From assembly GCF_025143985.1 (NCBI RefSeq), contig NZ_CP083564.1, forward strand, positions 248,001-312,000: 64,000 bases of DNA, given 5' to 3'. Within the stretch, counting starts at the first letter, position 1. Every line of letters begins with the position of its first letter. Made by a program: the position numbers and the translations under genes. The notes under the pieces were generated by a model that ran no database searches, had not been told where the DNA came from, and saw only the letters and a list, made by a program, of their open reading frames with translations. Origin of the DNA: Sulfitobacter sp. W027 (GTDB lineage: Bacteria > Pseudomonadota > Alphaproteobacteria > Rhodobacterales > Rhodobacteraceae). Shown here piece by piece: positions 16,879 to 31,169 of the stretch.

Positions 16879-18312
16879 ATGGCGAAGCAGGTCATGCTGA
16901 AATTTACAGACGTCGCACGGGATATGCCCGAAAAGCGCCCGCCCAATTTGCGCAGGACGGATTTCGACGAGATCTATGCCGAATACGCGGATGCCAAGGC
17001 CGCCGAGCAGTCGAGCCGCTGCAGCCAATGCGGCGTGCCCTACTGCCAGACCCATTGTCCGCTACACAACAACATCCCAGACTGGCTGCGCTTGACCGCC
17101 GAAGGGCGTCTGCAAGAGGCCTATGAGATCAGTCAGGCCACGAATACTTTTCCCGAGATCTGTGGCCGCATCTGCCCGCAGGACCGCCTGTGCGAAGGCA
17201 ACTGCGTGATCGAGCAGTCGGGCCATGGCACCGTCACCATCGGCTCGATCGAGAAATACATAACCGACACTGCGTGGGAGCAGGGCTGGGTCAAACCCGC
17301 CGCCCCGCGCGAAGAGCGCCCCGAGAGCGTCGGCATCATCGGCGCGGGCCCCGGCGGTCTGGCGGCGGCAGATATGCTGCGCCGCGCAGGCGTGCAGGTC
17401 ACCATCTATGACCGCTACGATCGGGCGGGCGGGTTGCTGACCTATGGCATCCCCGGCTTCAAGCTGGAGAAAGACGTGGTCGAGCGCCGCAATGCACAGC
17501 TCGCCGAGGGTGGGGTGACCTTTGAATTGAACTGCAACGTCGGCACCGACATCAGCTTTGGCGCGATCCGGGGCAAGCATGACGCGGTGATCATTGCCAC
17601 AGGCGTTTACAAAACGCGTGAGATCGAAGTCCCCGGTGTGGGTGGGTTCGGTGTGGAGCGGGCGATTGACTTTCTGACCGCCTCCAACCGCAAAAGCTTT
17701 GGCGACACGGTCGAAGAATTCGAGAATGGCCGTCTGAATGCCGCTGGCAAAAAGGTCGTTGTGATCGGCGGCGGTGACACGGCGATGGACTGCGTGCGCA
17801 CCTCGATCCGTCAGGGTGCGGAGAGCGTGAAATGTCTCTACCGTCGGGACCGGGCCAATATGCCGGGCAGCCAGCGCGAAGTGCAAAACGCCGAGGAAGA
17901 AGGCGTGATTTTTGAATGGCTGAGCGCGCCCAAGGGTTTTGTCGGCGATCCCGTGACCGGCGTGATGGTACAGAAGATGCGGCTTGGTGCGCCCGATGTG
18001 ACTGGCCGTCAGGCGCCCGAGGTCATCGAAGGTGCGGATTACGTCGAAGAGGCCGATCTGGTCATCATGGCTCTGGGCTTTGAACCCGAAGACCTGCCGA
18101 CCCTTTGGAACGAGCCGGACCTGCCGGTGAACCGCTGGGGCACGATCAAAGCCGACTATGTCACCGGAGCCACCACGCTTGATGGCGTCTATGCCGTAGG
18201 CGACATCGTGCGCGGTGCGAGCCTTGTAGTCTGGGCGATTAAAGATGGCCGCGACTGCGCCGAAGCGATCCTTAACGATTTCAATGGGGCGCAGCGCATC
18301 GCTGCGGAATGA
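16879..18312 (+). CDS. gltD: glutamate synthase small subunit
   Basis: Beta subunit of NADPH-dependent glutamate synthase; it passes electrons from NADPH via FAD to the iron-sulphur clusters and the large subunit. The 477-residue product has the N-terminal cluster motif CSQCGVPYCQTHCPLHNNIP (near 50), further cysteines in CGRICPQDRLCEGNC, the FAD motif GIIGAGPGGLAAADMLR (near 150), the NADPH motif VVIGGGDTAMDCVR (near 290) and the C-terminal GDIVRGASLVVWAI. AAGGA precedes the ATG. It heads a tight operon with two GFA proteins and gltB. Confidence 0.96.
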   Translation: MAKQVMLKFTDVARDMPEKRPPNLRRTDFDEIYAEYADAKAAEQSSRCSQCGVPYCQTHCPLHNNIPDWLRLTAEGRLQEAYEISQATNTFPEICGRICPQDRLCEGNCVIEQSGHGTVTIGSIEKYITDTAWEQGWVKPAAPREERPESVGIIGAGPGGLAAADMLRRAGVQVTIYDRYDRAGGLLTYGIPGFKLEKDVVERRNAQLAEGGVTFELNCNVGTDISFGAIRGKHDAVIIATGVYKTREIEVPGVGGFGVERAIDFLTASNRKSFGDTVEEFENGRLNAAGKKVVVIGGGDTAMDCVRTSIRQGAESVKCLYRRDRANMPGSQREVQNAEEEGVIFEWLSAPKGFVGDPVTGVMVQKMRLGAPDVTGRQAPEVIEGADYVEEADLVIMALGFEPEDLPTLWNEPDLPVNRWGTIKADYVTGATTLDGVYAVGDIVRGASLVVWAIKDGRDCAEAILNDFNGAQRIAAE

Positions 18313-18313
18313 G

Positions 18314-18787
18314 ATGAGTGCAGGTGCAGCCATCAAAACAGATAATATCATAGGTGACAAACATCACCACGGCCATTGTCTGTGCGGCGCGGTCACGGTG
18401 GATGTGACCGGGCCGTTGGCTGCGATTTCGGCCTGTCATTGTGACCTCTGCACCCGGTGGAGCGGTTCTGTCCAAATGGGGATCGAAGTGCCCCGCGCGC
18501 GGGTTTCCTATAAGGGGCCGATCCGGACCTATGCCTCCTCCACCTTTGCCGAGCGGGCGTGGTGCGAGACCTGCGGCACGGCGGTTTGGTTTGCCGATAC
18601 CGAAGGCGAGAATGCGGGTCTGCTGGAGCTGGCTCCGGGGCTCTTCGATGGCTTCGGCGGCGCAAAGCTGGCGCGCGTGGTCTATGCCGACCGCGCCCCA
18701 AGCAACTTTGCCTTGGCCGGGGAACTGGAGCGCGTGAGCAAAGCCGACTACGAGGCCCGCACCCAGCATGTGGAGGACGAGCGATGA
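18314..18787 (+). CDS. GFA family protein (first of two)
   Basis: The 157-residue zinc protein of the Gfa/CENP-V fold has HGHCLCGAVTVDV, ACHCDLCTRWSGS and AERAWCETCGTAVWF, which give the conserved Cys pairs for structural and catalytic zinc. The ATG lies one base after the gltD stop, and its own stop overlaps the next ATG (ATGA). The family includes a glutathione-hydroxymethyl synthase in Paracoccus, but most members have no proven reaction. It shares clear sequence with the next gene, pointing to tandem duplication. Confidence 0.88.
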   Translation: MSAGAAIKTDNIIGDKHHHGHCLCGAVTVDVTGPLAAISACHCDLCTRWSGSVQMGIEVPRARVSYKGPIRTYASSTFAERAWCETCGTAVWFADTEGENAGLLELAPGLFDGFGGAKLARVVYADRAPSNFALAGELERVSKADYEARTQHVEDER

Positions 18788-19214
18788 GCCTTTTGAATGG
18801 TCATTGCCTCTGCGGGGCGGTCACGGTCAGCTTTGAACCGTTGAAAGACGGGCTTGGCGCGTGCCACTGCGAGATGTGCCGTCGTTGGACCGGCAGCGCT
18901 TTCCTTGAGATCGACGCCAAACCGGGCAGCCTGACCTATGACGGCCCGGTGAAATCCTATGCCTCTTCGGACTGGGCCGAGCGGGCGTGGTGCGACAGTT
19001 GCGGCAGCACGCTTTGGTATCACCTCACGCTGCCGGGGCATGACTATTACTCACTCTCTGCCGGGTTGGTGGAGAATGCGGGCGGCCTGCCGCTCAAGAC
19101 CGAGATTTACATAGATGTGAAGCCCGACGGCTATGCCTTTGCCGGGGACCACGAGATCAAAACCAAGGCCGAAGTCGAAGCAGGATTTGCGGCGTTTGTG
19201 GAAGGAACCAAGCC

Positions 19215-19218
<4 letters not shown>
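18784..19218 (+). CDS. GFA family protein (second of two)
   Basis: The 144-residue paralogue of the preceding gene has NGHCLCGAVTVSF, ACHCEMCRRWTGS, SYASSDWAERAWCDSCGS; all zinc cysteines are kept. It starts inside the stop of the first copy and its stop overlaps the gltB start (ATGA), so the four genes gltD-GFA-GFA-gltB are one translation-coupled unit. The placement inside the glutamate synthase operon suggests co-expression with ammonium assimilation; the substrate is unknown. Confidence 0.88.
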
Positions 19219-23747
<4,529 letters not shown>

Positions 23748-23754
23748 TGAGGGC

Positions 23755-23925
23755 GATCGCCTGCCCGCGGGTGGGCGATCCTCCGTGGCCTCATGCCACT
23801 TTATGGTTCAGCCGTGATGTGCGTTCTCAATGTCACGCCCAGCCTCACCAAATCGCCTACCCGGTGGGGCGGGCAGGCGATGGCCCGGCGCCTGCGGCTT
23901 GATTCCGGGCTGGGGTGGTAGATAT
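23755..23925 (+). repeat. dispersed palindromic intergenic repeat, copy 1
   Basis: Contains the 13-bp inverted pair ATCGCCTGCCCGC (23756-23768) and GCGGGCAGGCGAT (23869-23881), with shared internal blocks CATGCCACTTTATGGT and AATCGCCTACCCGGT and the downstream block GCCTGCGGCTTGA. A second copy lies inverted at 31245-31458. It sits right after gltB and may act as a transcript end structure. Confidence 0.75.
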
Positions 23926-23964
23926 TGTCGGATGCACTACCTCAACCGTCTTACAGGAGGCGGT

Positions 23965-24669
23965 ATGCGGAAAATCTTGATCATCTTGGCCCTGTTCACA
24001 GGCCTCAACGCCTGCACCGATACCGCCCCACGGGGCGGGGGGGACATCCTCGTGCTGGGCGATTCCATCATGGCATGGAACGGCAATGCCGCGATCCCCG
24101 ACGTTATCTCAAGCGCAACGGGCCGCAGCGTCATCAGCCGCGCCGTGCCGGGCGCGCAGTTCGACAATGGCTCGACCATCGCCTCAGCCGTCGGCTTTGA
24201 TATCCAACAACAGTTCCCCGGTGGACGCTGGAACTGGGTGGTGGTCAATGGCGGGGCCAACGATCTGAGCGCCGATTGCGGCTGCGGTGCCTGTGGGGCA
24301 TCGGTGAATGCGCTGATCGGACCGGATAGCCAAAGTGGCAGCATCCCAGCGTTCCTAAGTAAACTTCGCGCCCAAACCGGGGCGCAGGTCATGTGGATGG
24401 GCTATTACGCAGGCTCCGGCTCTGGCTCCTTTGCGGGGTGCCGCGATGATCTGGTAGAGATCGAGTCCCGCATCGCAAGTTTCGCCGCAAGCCGCCCCGG
24501 CATCCATTTTGTCGATTCCGAAGACGTGATCGATCGGGGGGACCGCGGGCTCTTTGCAGGCGATAATGTGCATCCCTCTGCCCGCGGCTCGGCTCGGATC
24601 GGCAGTTACCTCGCCTCTGAAATCACAGCGCGCGAGAGCCGTTCACAAAACCGCGTAGGCGGCCTATAG
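23965..24669 (+). CDS. SGNH/GDSL hydrolase lipoprotein
   Basis: The product of 234 residues begins MRKILIILALFTGLNAC, a lipoprotein signal with lipobox LNAC, then ILVLGDSIMAW (block I GDS with catalytic Ser), VVNGGANDLS (block III) and DNVHPSARG (block V Asp-x-x-His). It is therefore an exported lipid-anchored esterase or lipase of the SGNH family (TesA/arylesterase kind). AGGAGG at 23955-23960 fixes the start. It runs 7 bp into mtgA, so it may be co-transcribed with a wall enzyme; the substrate could be a peptidoglycan or glycan acetyl group, which is inference. Confidence 0.83.
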   Translation: MRKILIILALFTGLNACTDTAPRGGGDILVLGDSIMAWNGNAAIPDVISSATGRSVISRAVPGAQFDNGSTIASAVGFDIQQQFPGGRWNWVVVNGGANDLSADCGCGACGASVNALIGPDSQSGSIPAFLSKLRAQTGAQVMWMGYYAGSGSGSFAGCRDDLVEIESRIASFAASRPGIHFVDSEDVIDRGDRGLFAGDNVHPSARGSARIGSYLASEITARESRSQNRVGGL

Positions 24670-24676
24670 CTAAGTC

Positions 24677-25405
24677 ATGGCGACACGTAAAAAGACCGCC
24701 CCCAAGGGCAAGAAATCGAGCAAGGCTGCCCCCCCGTTGAAAAAGCGTGCGGGCCGTTGGATGCTGCGCGCGGTGGCGTTTGCCTGCCTCTTCGTCGTGC
24801 TGCTGGTGCTGCTGTTCCGCTTCGTCAACCCGCCCACCGGTCTCTACATGCTCTCGGAATCACGCCGTTTAGGCGGAGTGCAGCGCGACTGGGTGCCGCT
24901 GGAACAGATCGCCCCTGTCATGGCTCGCGCTGCCGTGGCGGCGGAGGATGCGAATTTCTGCAATCATTGGGGTTTTGACATGCAGGCGATCCGGACCGCG
25001 ATTGAAAACGGCTCCGCCCGTGGGGCCTCTACGATCAGCCAGCAGACGGTCAAGAATGTGTACCTCTGGCATGGCCGCTCTTGGCTGCGCAAGGCGCTCG
25101 AGGCTGGGATGACCCCGCTGGTCGAGACGCTTTGGCCCAAGCGTCGGATCATTGAGGTCTATCTGAATGTGGCGGAGTTCGATGAGGGTGTCTTTGGCGT
25201 CGGCGCAGCGGCTCCGCATTACTTTGGCGTCGCGGCAGCAGACCTTAGCCCCACGCAGGCGGCTCGGCTCGCGGCGATCCTGCCCGACCCAAAAGAGCGT
25301 TCCGCTTCTCGCCCCGGAGACTTTACCCGCAAGCGCACCGCGCAGATCATGGACGGGGCGGCGACCATCCGCGCGGATGGCCGTGCCGCCTGTTTCGACA
25401 GTTGA
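24677..25405 (+). CDS. mtgA: monofunctional peptidoglycan transglycosylase
   Basis: Inner-membrane glycosyltransferase (GT51) that polymerises lipid II without a transpeptidase domain. The product of 242 residues has a basic N-terminus, one membrane helix (about 31-50), the catalytic Glu90 in AAEDANFCNHWGFD, the GASTISQQTVKN block near 117, and the WPKRRIIEVYLNVAEF block near 155. All five GT51 motifs are in place and the size matches MtgA. It follows the SGNH lipoprotein closely. Confidence 0.94.
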   Translation: MATRKKTAPKGKKSSKAAPPLKKRAGRWMLRAVAFACLFVVLLVLLFRFVNPPTGLYMLSESRRLGGVQRDWVPLEQIAPVMARAAVAAEDANFCNHWGFDMQAIRTAIENGSARGASTISQQTVKNVYLWHGRSWLRKALEAGMTPLVETLWPKRRIIEVYLNVAEFDEGVFGVGAAAPHYFGVAAADLSPTQAARLAAILPDPKERSASRPGDFTRKRTAQIMDGAATIRADGRAACFDS

Positions 25406-25463
25406 AAATCCCTTCGCCAGCAGGCATGGAAGAGTGCAATCCCTTTAAACACACGGACTTTAT

Positions 25464-26132
25464 ATGACGGCTCGCTTGTTTCACGTTCCCTTGTCCCCCT
25501 TCTGTCGCAAGGTGCGGCTTAGCCTTGGGGAGAAGAAGATCGAGGTGGAATTGGTCGAGGAGCGTTACTGGGAGCAAGACCCGGATTTTCTGCGCCGCAA
25601 TCCGGCCGGCAAGGTGCCTGTGCTGCGGCTCGACGGCATCATGATGTCCGAAAGCGCCGCGATCTGCGAATATATCGAAGAGACCCGGCCCGAGGCATCA
25701 CTGCTGCCCAGCGACCCCGTACAACGGCTTGAAGTGCGCCGATTGGTGAACTGGTTCGATGATAAGTTCCATCATGAGGTCACCTCCAAGCTGCTGTATG
25801 AACGGGTGAACAAGAAAGTCACTAAACAGGGCTATCCGGACAGTAAAAACGTCAAAGCCGGGGCTAAGGCGATCAAGTATCATCTGGATTACATGACATG
25901 GTTGCTCGACCATCGGCGTTGGCTGGCGGGTGATGTGATGACACTGGCCGACTTTGCAGCTGCCGCACATCTGTCTTCGCTCGACTATATCTCGGATGTC
26001 GATTGGAATCGCTCTGACGTGGTTAAGGATTGGTACGCCAAGATCAAATCGCGGCCGGCCTTCCGCTCAATCCTTGCCGATCAGGTGCCGGGCTTCCCGC
26101 CGCCCAGACAATACAACAACCTAGATTTCTGA
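25464..26132 (+). CDS. glutathione S-transferase family protein
   Basis: The 222-residue cytosolic protein has a thioredoxin-fold N-terminal domain ([33 protein letters not shown] and the glutathione gamma-Glu contact [12 protein letters not shown]) and an all-helical C-terminal domain ([24 protein letters not shown]). The SPFC(R/K)KVR start is typical of bacterial GSTs near the beta/zeta groups. The substrate is unknown. It lies between mtgA and queG on the same strand with short gaps. Confidence 0.88.
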   Translation: MTARLFHVPLSPFCRKVRLSLGEKKIEVELVEERYWEQDPDFLRRNPAGKVPVLRLDGIMMSESAAICEYIEETRPEASLLPSDPVQRLEVRRLVNWFDDKFHHEVTSKLLYERVNKKVTKQGYPDSKNVKAGAKAIKYHLDYMTWLLDHRRWLAGDVMTLADFAAAAHLSSLDYISDVDWNRSDVVKDWYAKIKSRPAFRSILADQVPGFPPPRQYNNLDF

Positions 26133-26154
26133 TGGCGGCCGAGGCGCCAAAAGG

Positions 26155-27201
26155 GTGACCGGGGACAGCGATGACCTAAAGGCGCGTGTGGTCGCACGGG
26201 CGCTGGAAGAAGGGTTTGTCGCCTGCCGTATCTGCCGTCCCGACGCTCTGCCCGAAGTGCCCGAACGCCTCGCCCGATTTGTCGAGGCAGGCTATCACGG
26301 GCAGATGGGCTGGATGGAAGAGCGGATGCACTGGCGCGGCAATCCCGCAGCGCTCTGGCCCGAGGCGCGGTCGGTCATCATGCTGGCCGAAAGCTATACC
26401 CCTGACCATGATCCCCGCGCGGTGTTGGAACATCCCGACATGGGGGCAATCTCGGTCTATGCACAGGGGCGAGATTACCACGATATCGTCAAGAAACGAC
26501 TGAAGCGGCTGGCGCGCTGGCTGATGGAAGAGGCGCGCGCGGCAGAGCCTGAGGTGAAGGTTTTCGTCGATACCGCCCCGGTGCCCGAAAAAGCCTTGGC
26601 GCAGGCGGCGGGATTGGGCTGGCAGGGCAAGCACACCAACTTGCTGAGCCGGAAATTTGGAAACTGGGCCTTTTTAGGGTCGGTTTTCACCACCCTCGAC
26701 CTCACGCCTGATCCACGAGAGATAGACCACTGCGGCTCTTGCCGTGCCTGCCTTGATGTCTGCCCGACGGAGGCCTTCCCCGCACCCTACCAACTCGACG
26801 CGCGGCGCTGCATTTCCTATCTGACGATTGAGCATAAAGGGCCGGTCGATCTGGAATTGCGCGAGAAGATGGGCAATCGGATCTATGGCTGTGACGATTG
26901 CCTTGCCGCCTGCCCATGGAACAAGTTTGCCGTGACGGCGAGCGATATGCGCTATCACGGCCCTGCGGTGCAGCCCGCGGATCTGGCTGAGCTTGCAATG
27001 CTGGACGACACCACTTTTCGCGCGCGCTATTCCGGTTCCCCGATCAAGCGGATCGGACGGGATCGTTTTGTGCGCAACGTACTCTATGCCATCGGCAATT
27101 CCGGACTGGCGCCGCTACGCCCTGTGGCGCAATCTCTGACCGAAGACGCCGACCCCGCCGTTGCAGATGCAGCGCGTTGGGCGGTAGAGCGGTTGGCATA
27201 G
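26155..27201 (+). CDS. queG: epoxyqueuosine reductase
   Basis: Cobalamin and 4Fe-4S dependent enzyme reducing epoxyqueuosine to queuosine in tRNA, the last step of the pathway. The product of 348 residues has the N-terminal [12 protein letters not shown] and cobalamin-side [25 protein letters not shown] (conserved DTAPVlER-type segment) and two ferredoxin-type cluster motifs [16 protein letters not shown] and [13 protein letters not shown]. The start is GTG, as the nearby ATG is out of frame. The pathway partner queF lies at the right edge of the window. Confidence 0.94.
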   Translation: MTGDSDDLKARVVARALEEGFVACRICRPDALPEVPERLARFVEAGYHGQMGWMEERMHWRGNPAALWPEARSVIMLAESYTPDHDPRAVLEHPDMGAISVYAQGRDYHDIVKKRLKRLARWLMEEARAAEPEVKVFVDTAPVPEKALAQAAGLGWQGKHTNLLSRKFGNWAFLGSVFTTLDLTPDPREIDHCGSCRACLDVCPTEAFPAPYQLDARRCISYLTIEHKGPVDLELREKMGNRIYGCDDCLAACPWNKFAVTASDMRYHGPAVQPADLAELAMLDDTTFRARYSGSPIKRIGRDRFVRNVLYAIGNSGLAPLRPVAQSLTEDADPAVADAARWAVERLA

Positions 27202-27212
27202 GGGGCGCGCCA

Positions 27213-29219
27213 TTGGCGGTTTTATTGGGCGTAGACACGGGCGGCACCTATACGGATGCGGTACTGATCCGGGATGAGACCGAGGTCATCGCCTCTGCCA
27301 AGGCTTTGACGACGCGAACCGATCTGGCGATTGGTGTGGGCAATGCGGTCACGGCGGTACTTGCGCAATCCGGCATACCGGCAGGTGAAATCGCCATGGC
27401 GTCGCTATCCACAACCCTCGCCACCAATGCGCTGGTTGAAGGGCAGGGCGGGCGTGTGGCTCTGATCTACGTCGGGTTTCGCGCCAGCGATCTTGAGGCG
27501 CACGGACTTATTGAGGCGCTTCGGGGGGATCCCAGCCTGCTGCTGACCGGAGGTCACGATCACGCGGGTGCAGAGGTTGCACCGCTGGACGAAGCGGCCC
27601 TGATCCCCTTTTTAGAGACACTTAAAGAGGATGTAAGCGGCTTTGCCGTGGCCAGCCAGTTTGCCACGCGCAACCCGGCCCATGAGCTGCGGGCGGCGGA
27701 ATTGGTGGCGCAGATCACCGGGCGTCCTGTCTCGGCCTCTCATAACCTATCGGCCAAATTGAACGGCCCCAAGCGGGCGCTGACGGCCCTTTTGAACGCG
27801 CGGCTGATCGGCATGATCGACCGGCTGATTGGCCGGGCAGAGGACCAACTGCGCGCCTTGGGGATCGACGCTCCGATGATGGTGGTACGCGGCGATGGCG
27901 CGCTGATGTCGAGCGCGCAGGCCCGTGAGCGACCGATTGAGACGATCCTCAGCGGCCCCGCCGCGTCACTGGTCGGGGCACGCTGGCTCACCCGGGCGGA
28001 AACGGCGCTGGTGTCGGACATCGGTGGGACGACGACAGATGTGGCACTGCTGCGCGATGGTCGTCCGGCGATTGATCCGGCGGGCGCGCAGGTTGGCCCC
28101 TATCGAACCATGGTCGAAGCGGTGGCGATGCGCACCCATGGGCTAGGCGGTGACAGCGAGGTGCATTTCGTCTCCGAAGGTTTGACGGCGGGCGTCACCC
28201 TTGGGCCGAAGCGGCTGCTGCCGGTGTCTCTGATCGCAGTCGACGCGCCAGAGGTGGTGCATAATGCCTTGGACGCACAACTGCGGCGCAGCGTGGCGGG
28301 GGAGCATGATGGCCGTTTCCTGCGTGCCGTGCCGGGGCAGGAGGGCGAGGGACTCGCCCCGCGCGATTTGGCTTTGCTGGAACGGATCGGCGGCGCGGTC
28401 TGGCCTTTGGGCGAAATCCTGCGGAACCGGGTAGAACAGGGTGCATTGACGCGGCTGGTGGCGCGCGGGCTGGTGCAGGTGGCGGGGGTCACCCCTTCGG
28501 ATGCGAGCCATGTGGCGGGTCATTTAACGGCATGGGACAGTGACGCCGCGCGCAAGGCGCTTGAGTTGTTCGGGCGCAAGCGCGGCGGTTCGGGGCTGCG
28601 GTTTTGCCCCGATGCTGATGCGCTGGCCCAGATCATTATCAACCGGCTGACTCATCAGACGAGCCTGACTTTGTTAGAGACTGCTTTTGCAGAAGAGGAG
28701 CCGGGTTTCGGCCTCTCGCCCGAGGTTTTGGCCCGTCACGTACTGATGCAGCGTGGCCTGTCCGGGCATCGCGGGGTGGTGCGGATTGACGCAGGTTTGA
28801 ACCTGCCTGTCGTCGGCCTCGGCGCATCTGCCGCGACCTATTACCCCGCAGTTGGAGAGGTGCTGGGGACAGAGATGATCCTGCCAGAGCACGCGCATGT
28901 CGCCAATGCCATCGGCGCAGTGGTGGGGCGGGTTATCATGCGCGAAAGCGGCACCATCACCGCCCCGCGCGAGGGGGTGTTTCGAGTGCATTTGGCCCAT
29001 GGGCCACAGGATTTCCCGGATGCAGAGCGTGCGTTGTCTCAGCTAGAGACTGTATTGACCCAAGCCGCCCGTGCCCGTGCGCAGTCTGCCGGGGCGGCGG
29101 AAATTGAATGCCAAGTGACGCGCGATATCCGCACGGCGGGAGTCGAGGGGCGGGAGGTTTTCGTTGAGGCAGAGCTTACCGTCGAAGCCTCGGGGCGGCC
29201 ACGCGTGGCCGTGGGCTAA
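27213..29219 (+). CDS. hydantoinase/oxoprolinase family protein, HyuA-type
   Basis: A protein of 668 residues with the ASKHA ATPase features of the hydantoinase/oxoprolinase A subunit: GVDTGGTYTDAVLI at the start, STTLATNALVEG near 65, and SDIGGTTTDVALLRDG near 265. It starts at a TTG preceded by AGGGGG, 11 bases after queG; a longer frame from 27177 has no ribosome site. The family covers ATP-dependent 5-oxoprolinase, N-methylhydantoinase and acetone carboxylase subunits. No B subunit gene follows, so the reaction cannot be assigned. Confidence 0.82.
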   Translation: MAVLLGVDTGGTYTDAVLIRDETEVIASAKALTTRTDLAIGVGNAVTAVLAQSGIPAGEIAMASLSTTLATNALVEGQGGRVALIYVGFRASDLEAHGLIEALRGDPSLLLTGGHDHAGAEVAPLDEAALIPFLETLKEDVSGFAVASQFATRNPAHELRAAELVAQITGRPVSASHNLSAKLNGPKRALTALLNARLIGMIDRLIGRAEDQLRALGIDAPMMVVRGDGALMSSAQARERPIETILSGPAASLVGARWLTRAETALVSDIGGTTTDVALLRDGRPAIDPAGAQVGPYRTMVEAVAMRTHGLGGDSEVHFVSEGLTAGVTLGPKRLLPVSLIAVDAPEVVHNALDAQLRRSVAGEHDGRFLRAVPGQEGEGLAPRDLALLERIGGAVWPLGEILRNRVEQGALTRLVARGLVQVAGVTPSDASHVAGHLTAWDSDAARKALELFGRKRGGSGLRFCPDADALAQIIINRLTHQTSLTLLETAFAEEEPGFGLSPEVLARHVLMQRGLSGHRGVVRIDAGLNLPVVGLGASAATYYPAVGEVLGTEMILPEHAHVANAIGAVVGRVIMRESGTITAPREGVFRVHLAHGPQDFPDAERALSQLETVLTQAARARAQSAGAAEIECQVTRDIRTAGVEGREVFVEAELTVEASGRPRVAVG

Positions 29220-29240
29220 CCCCCGGCGCGGGGCCGGGGG
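29220..29240. terminator. GC hairpin between convergent genes
   Basis: CCCCCGGC (29220-29227) and GCCGGGGG (29233-29240) form a perfect 8-bp stem with a 5-base loop directly after the stop of the hydantoinase gene and just before the 3' end of msrA. No long T-tract follows, so it is a likely bidirectional but imperfect terminator. Confidence 0.5.
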
Positions 29241-29248
29241 CTGCTGTG

Positions 29249-29758
29249 TTACTCGGCTGCTTCGCGCTTGGGCAGCACCCAATCCGCGCGGGGGAAGTGG
29301 CAGGTGTAGCCGTTGGGCAGACGTTCAAGATAGTCCTGATGCTCCGGCTCCGCTTCCCAAAAATCACCGACCGGCTCGACTTCGGTCACCACTTTGCCCG
29401 GCCAGAGGCCGGAGGCTTCCACATCCGCGATGGTGTCTTCGGCCACGGCTTTTTGGTCGTCGTTGGTGTAGTAGATCGCAGAGCGATAGCTCATACCGAC
29501 ATCATTGCCTTGGCGGTTCGCCGTGGTGGGGTCATGGATTTGAAAGAAGAACTCCAGCAGCTCACGGTAGGAGGTCTTTTCGGGGTCAAAGTTAATTTCG
29601 ATCCCCTCAGCATGGGTGCCGTGGTTGCGATAGGTTGCATTGGGCACGTCGCCGCCGGTATAGCCGACGCGTGTCGAGACCACGCCGGGGCGCCGGCGGA
29701 TCAGGTCCTGCATGCCCCAGAAACAGCCACCGGCCAATACTGCACGTTCGGTTGTCAT
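29249..29758 (-). CDS. msrA: peptide methionine-S-sulfoxide reductase A
   Basis: Reduces the S epimer of methionine sulfoxide in proteins. The product of 169 residues has the catalytic [10 protein letters not shown] (Cys near residue 12), [27 protein letters not shown] and [21 protein letters not shown], all invariant in MsrA. No signal peptide is present, so it is cytosolic. Its start overlaps the stop of msrB by 4 bases, making msrB-msrA a two-gene unit. Confidence 0.96.
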   Translation of the reverse strand: MTTERAVLAGGCFWGMQDLIRRRPGVVSTRVGYTGGDVPNATYRNHGTHAEGIEINFDPEKTSYRELLEFFFQIHDPTTANRQGNDVGMSYRSAIYYTNDDQKAVAEDTIADVEASGLWPGKVVTEVEPVGDFWEAEPEHQDYLERLPNGYTCHFPRADWVLPKREAAE

Positions 29759-30204
29759 GTCACATTCTCCACTTGGTTAAGGTACTCGCCATAGCCTTCG
29801 GCTTCCATGTCGTCGCGGTGGATGAAGCGCAGGGAGGCGGAGTTGATACAGTAGCGCAGCCCGCCCCGGTCAGGCGGGCCATCGGGAAAGACGTGGCCAA
29901 GGTGGCTATCGCCGTGCTTGCTGCGCACCTCGGTGCGGACCATGCCGAGCGAGGCGTCTTGAAGCTCTTCAACATAGGCGGGCTCGATCGGTTTGGTAAA
30001 GCTCGGCCAGCCGCAGCCGCTCTCGTATTTGTCACCGCTGGCGAACAAGGGCTCGCCTGAGACGATATCGACATAGATGCCCGGCTCTTTGTTGCTCAGG
30101 TATTTGCCGGTCCCGGGGCGTTCGGTGCCGCTGCGTTGGGTGACGTGAAATTCTTCGGGGCTCAGCGCATCAAGCGCTTCGTTGGTTTTTTCGTAGCGGG
30201 GCAT
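29755..30204 (-). CDS. msrB: peptide methionine-R-sulfoxide reductase B
   Basis: Reduces the R epimer of methionine sulfoxide. The product of 149 residues has the selenocysteine-position Cys in [12 protein letters not shown], plus [12 protein letters not shown] and [13 protein letters not shown]. The usual zinc pair CxxC before LF.S is replaced by [11 protein letters not shown], so this is the zinc-free form, with the Cys of SGCGWPSF as possible resolving residue. The second ATG (30204) is preferred because the first codons contain its GGAGGA ribosome site. Confidence 0.95.
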   Translation of the reverse strand: MPRYEKTNEALDALSPEEFHVTQRSGTERPGTGKYLSNKEPGIYVDIVSGEPLFASGDKYESGCGWPSFTKPIEPAYVEELQDASLGMVRTEVRSKHGDSHLGHVFPDGPPDRGGLRYCINSASLRFIHRDDMEAEGYGEYLNQVENVT

Positions 30205-30299
30205 GGCGTCCTCCATTCATGGGCTTGGCCTATTAGATGGGGTGTAGCGGGGAAATTCAAAGGGTTTGCGCGGGCGCGGTAACAGCGGCGTGAGGCGGC

Positions 30300-31169
30300 T
30301 CACCGCTTTCGTTGACGCGAGATCTGCACCGCAAGGATGCCGCCCGCGATGATCGCAACGCCAAGGATGTCACGCGGCCCCAGCGTTTCGCCCAGCAGGA
30401 GGGCCGCGATGGCAACCCCAAAGAACGGGTTGAGGAAGTGAAAGGTCGCCGCCCGCGTCGCCCCGATGCGGTTGACCAGCCAGAACCAGACCACAGTGGC
30501 GGCAAGGCCGGGGACGAGGCAGGTATAGGCGAAGGCGAGAGTGAGGCGCAGGCTAGGGTCGATGCGGGGGGTCTCGAACAAAAGGGTCGCGATGGAGAGG
30601 GCCACGCAGCCGACAAGCATTTGCAAGCCGACGACCATGAGGAAGTTGCCGCCTGAGGTAGCGCCACGTACCAACAGGGTGGCGGCGGTGAGGGCCACAA
30701 CGCCGATGGCGCAGAGCGCGAGGCCATAAAGGTCCACCGTGCCGCCCAAACGCGCACCCATGATGATGGCGACTCCCACGACACCAGCGAAAAGGCCCGC
30801 GATGCCCAAGGGGCGCAGCTTTTCGCCCAAGAACGCCCAAGCGGCGAAGCCGACGAGCAGCGGCATGGTGGAGGCGATGATTGCGGCGAGGGAGGCTTCG
30901 ATTGTCTGCATGGCGATGAAATTGAGGCCGAGGTAGACCGCGTTTTGCAGCACGCCAAAGATGATTGTCGCCCGCCACTGTGCGGGGGTGAGCCGCCAGC
31001 TTTGCCCCAAGGTCAGCGCGATGCCGACGCCGATGAGGCCAGAGATCAGATAGCGCAGCGACAGGGCCAGTAGAGGCGAAGCGTCCATGACGATGATCCG
31101 CGCAGAGGTGAAGGCCGAGGACCACATCACAGCAAAGGCCAGACCCATGAGAATTGCGCGGATGTCCAT
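30300..31169 (-). CDS. DMT/EamA family exporter
   Basis: The 289-residue inner-membrane protein has about ten hydrophobic helices in two EamA repeats, typical of the RhaT/EamA drug/metabolite group. It begins MDIRAILMGLAFAVMWSSAF; repeat blocks are FVAMQTIEASLAAIIASTMPLL-like and FHFLNPFFGVAIAALLLGE. The family exports amino acids, metabolites or toxins; the substrate cannot be read from sequence. It is a single gene between msrB and the dispersed repeat. Confidence 0.88.
   Translation of the reverse strand: MDIRAILMGLAFAVMWSSAFTSARIIVMDASPLLALSLRYLISGLIGVGIALTLGQSWRLTPAQWRATIIFGVLQNAVYLGLNFIAMQTIEASLAAIIASTMPLLVGFAAWAFLGEKLRPLGIAGLFAGVVGVAIIMGARLGGTVDLYGLALCAIGVVALTAATLLVRGATSGGNFLMVVGLQMLVGCVALSIATLLFETPRIDPSLRLTLAFAYTCLVPGLAATVVWFWLVNRIGATRAATFHFLNPFFGVAIAALLLGETLGPRDILGVAIIAGGILAVQISRQRKR

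Noticed and set aside
17062..18360. 432-codon minus-strand frame
   Set aside because: Shadow of gltD in GC-rich DNA; no family motif and no ribosome site.
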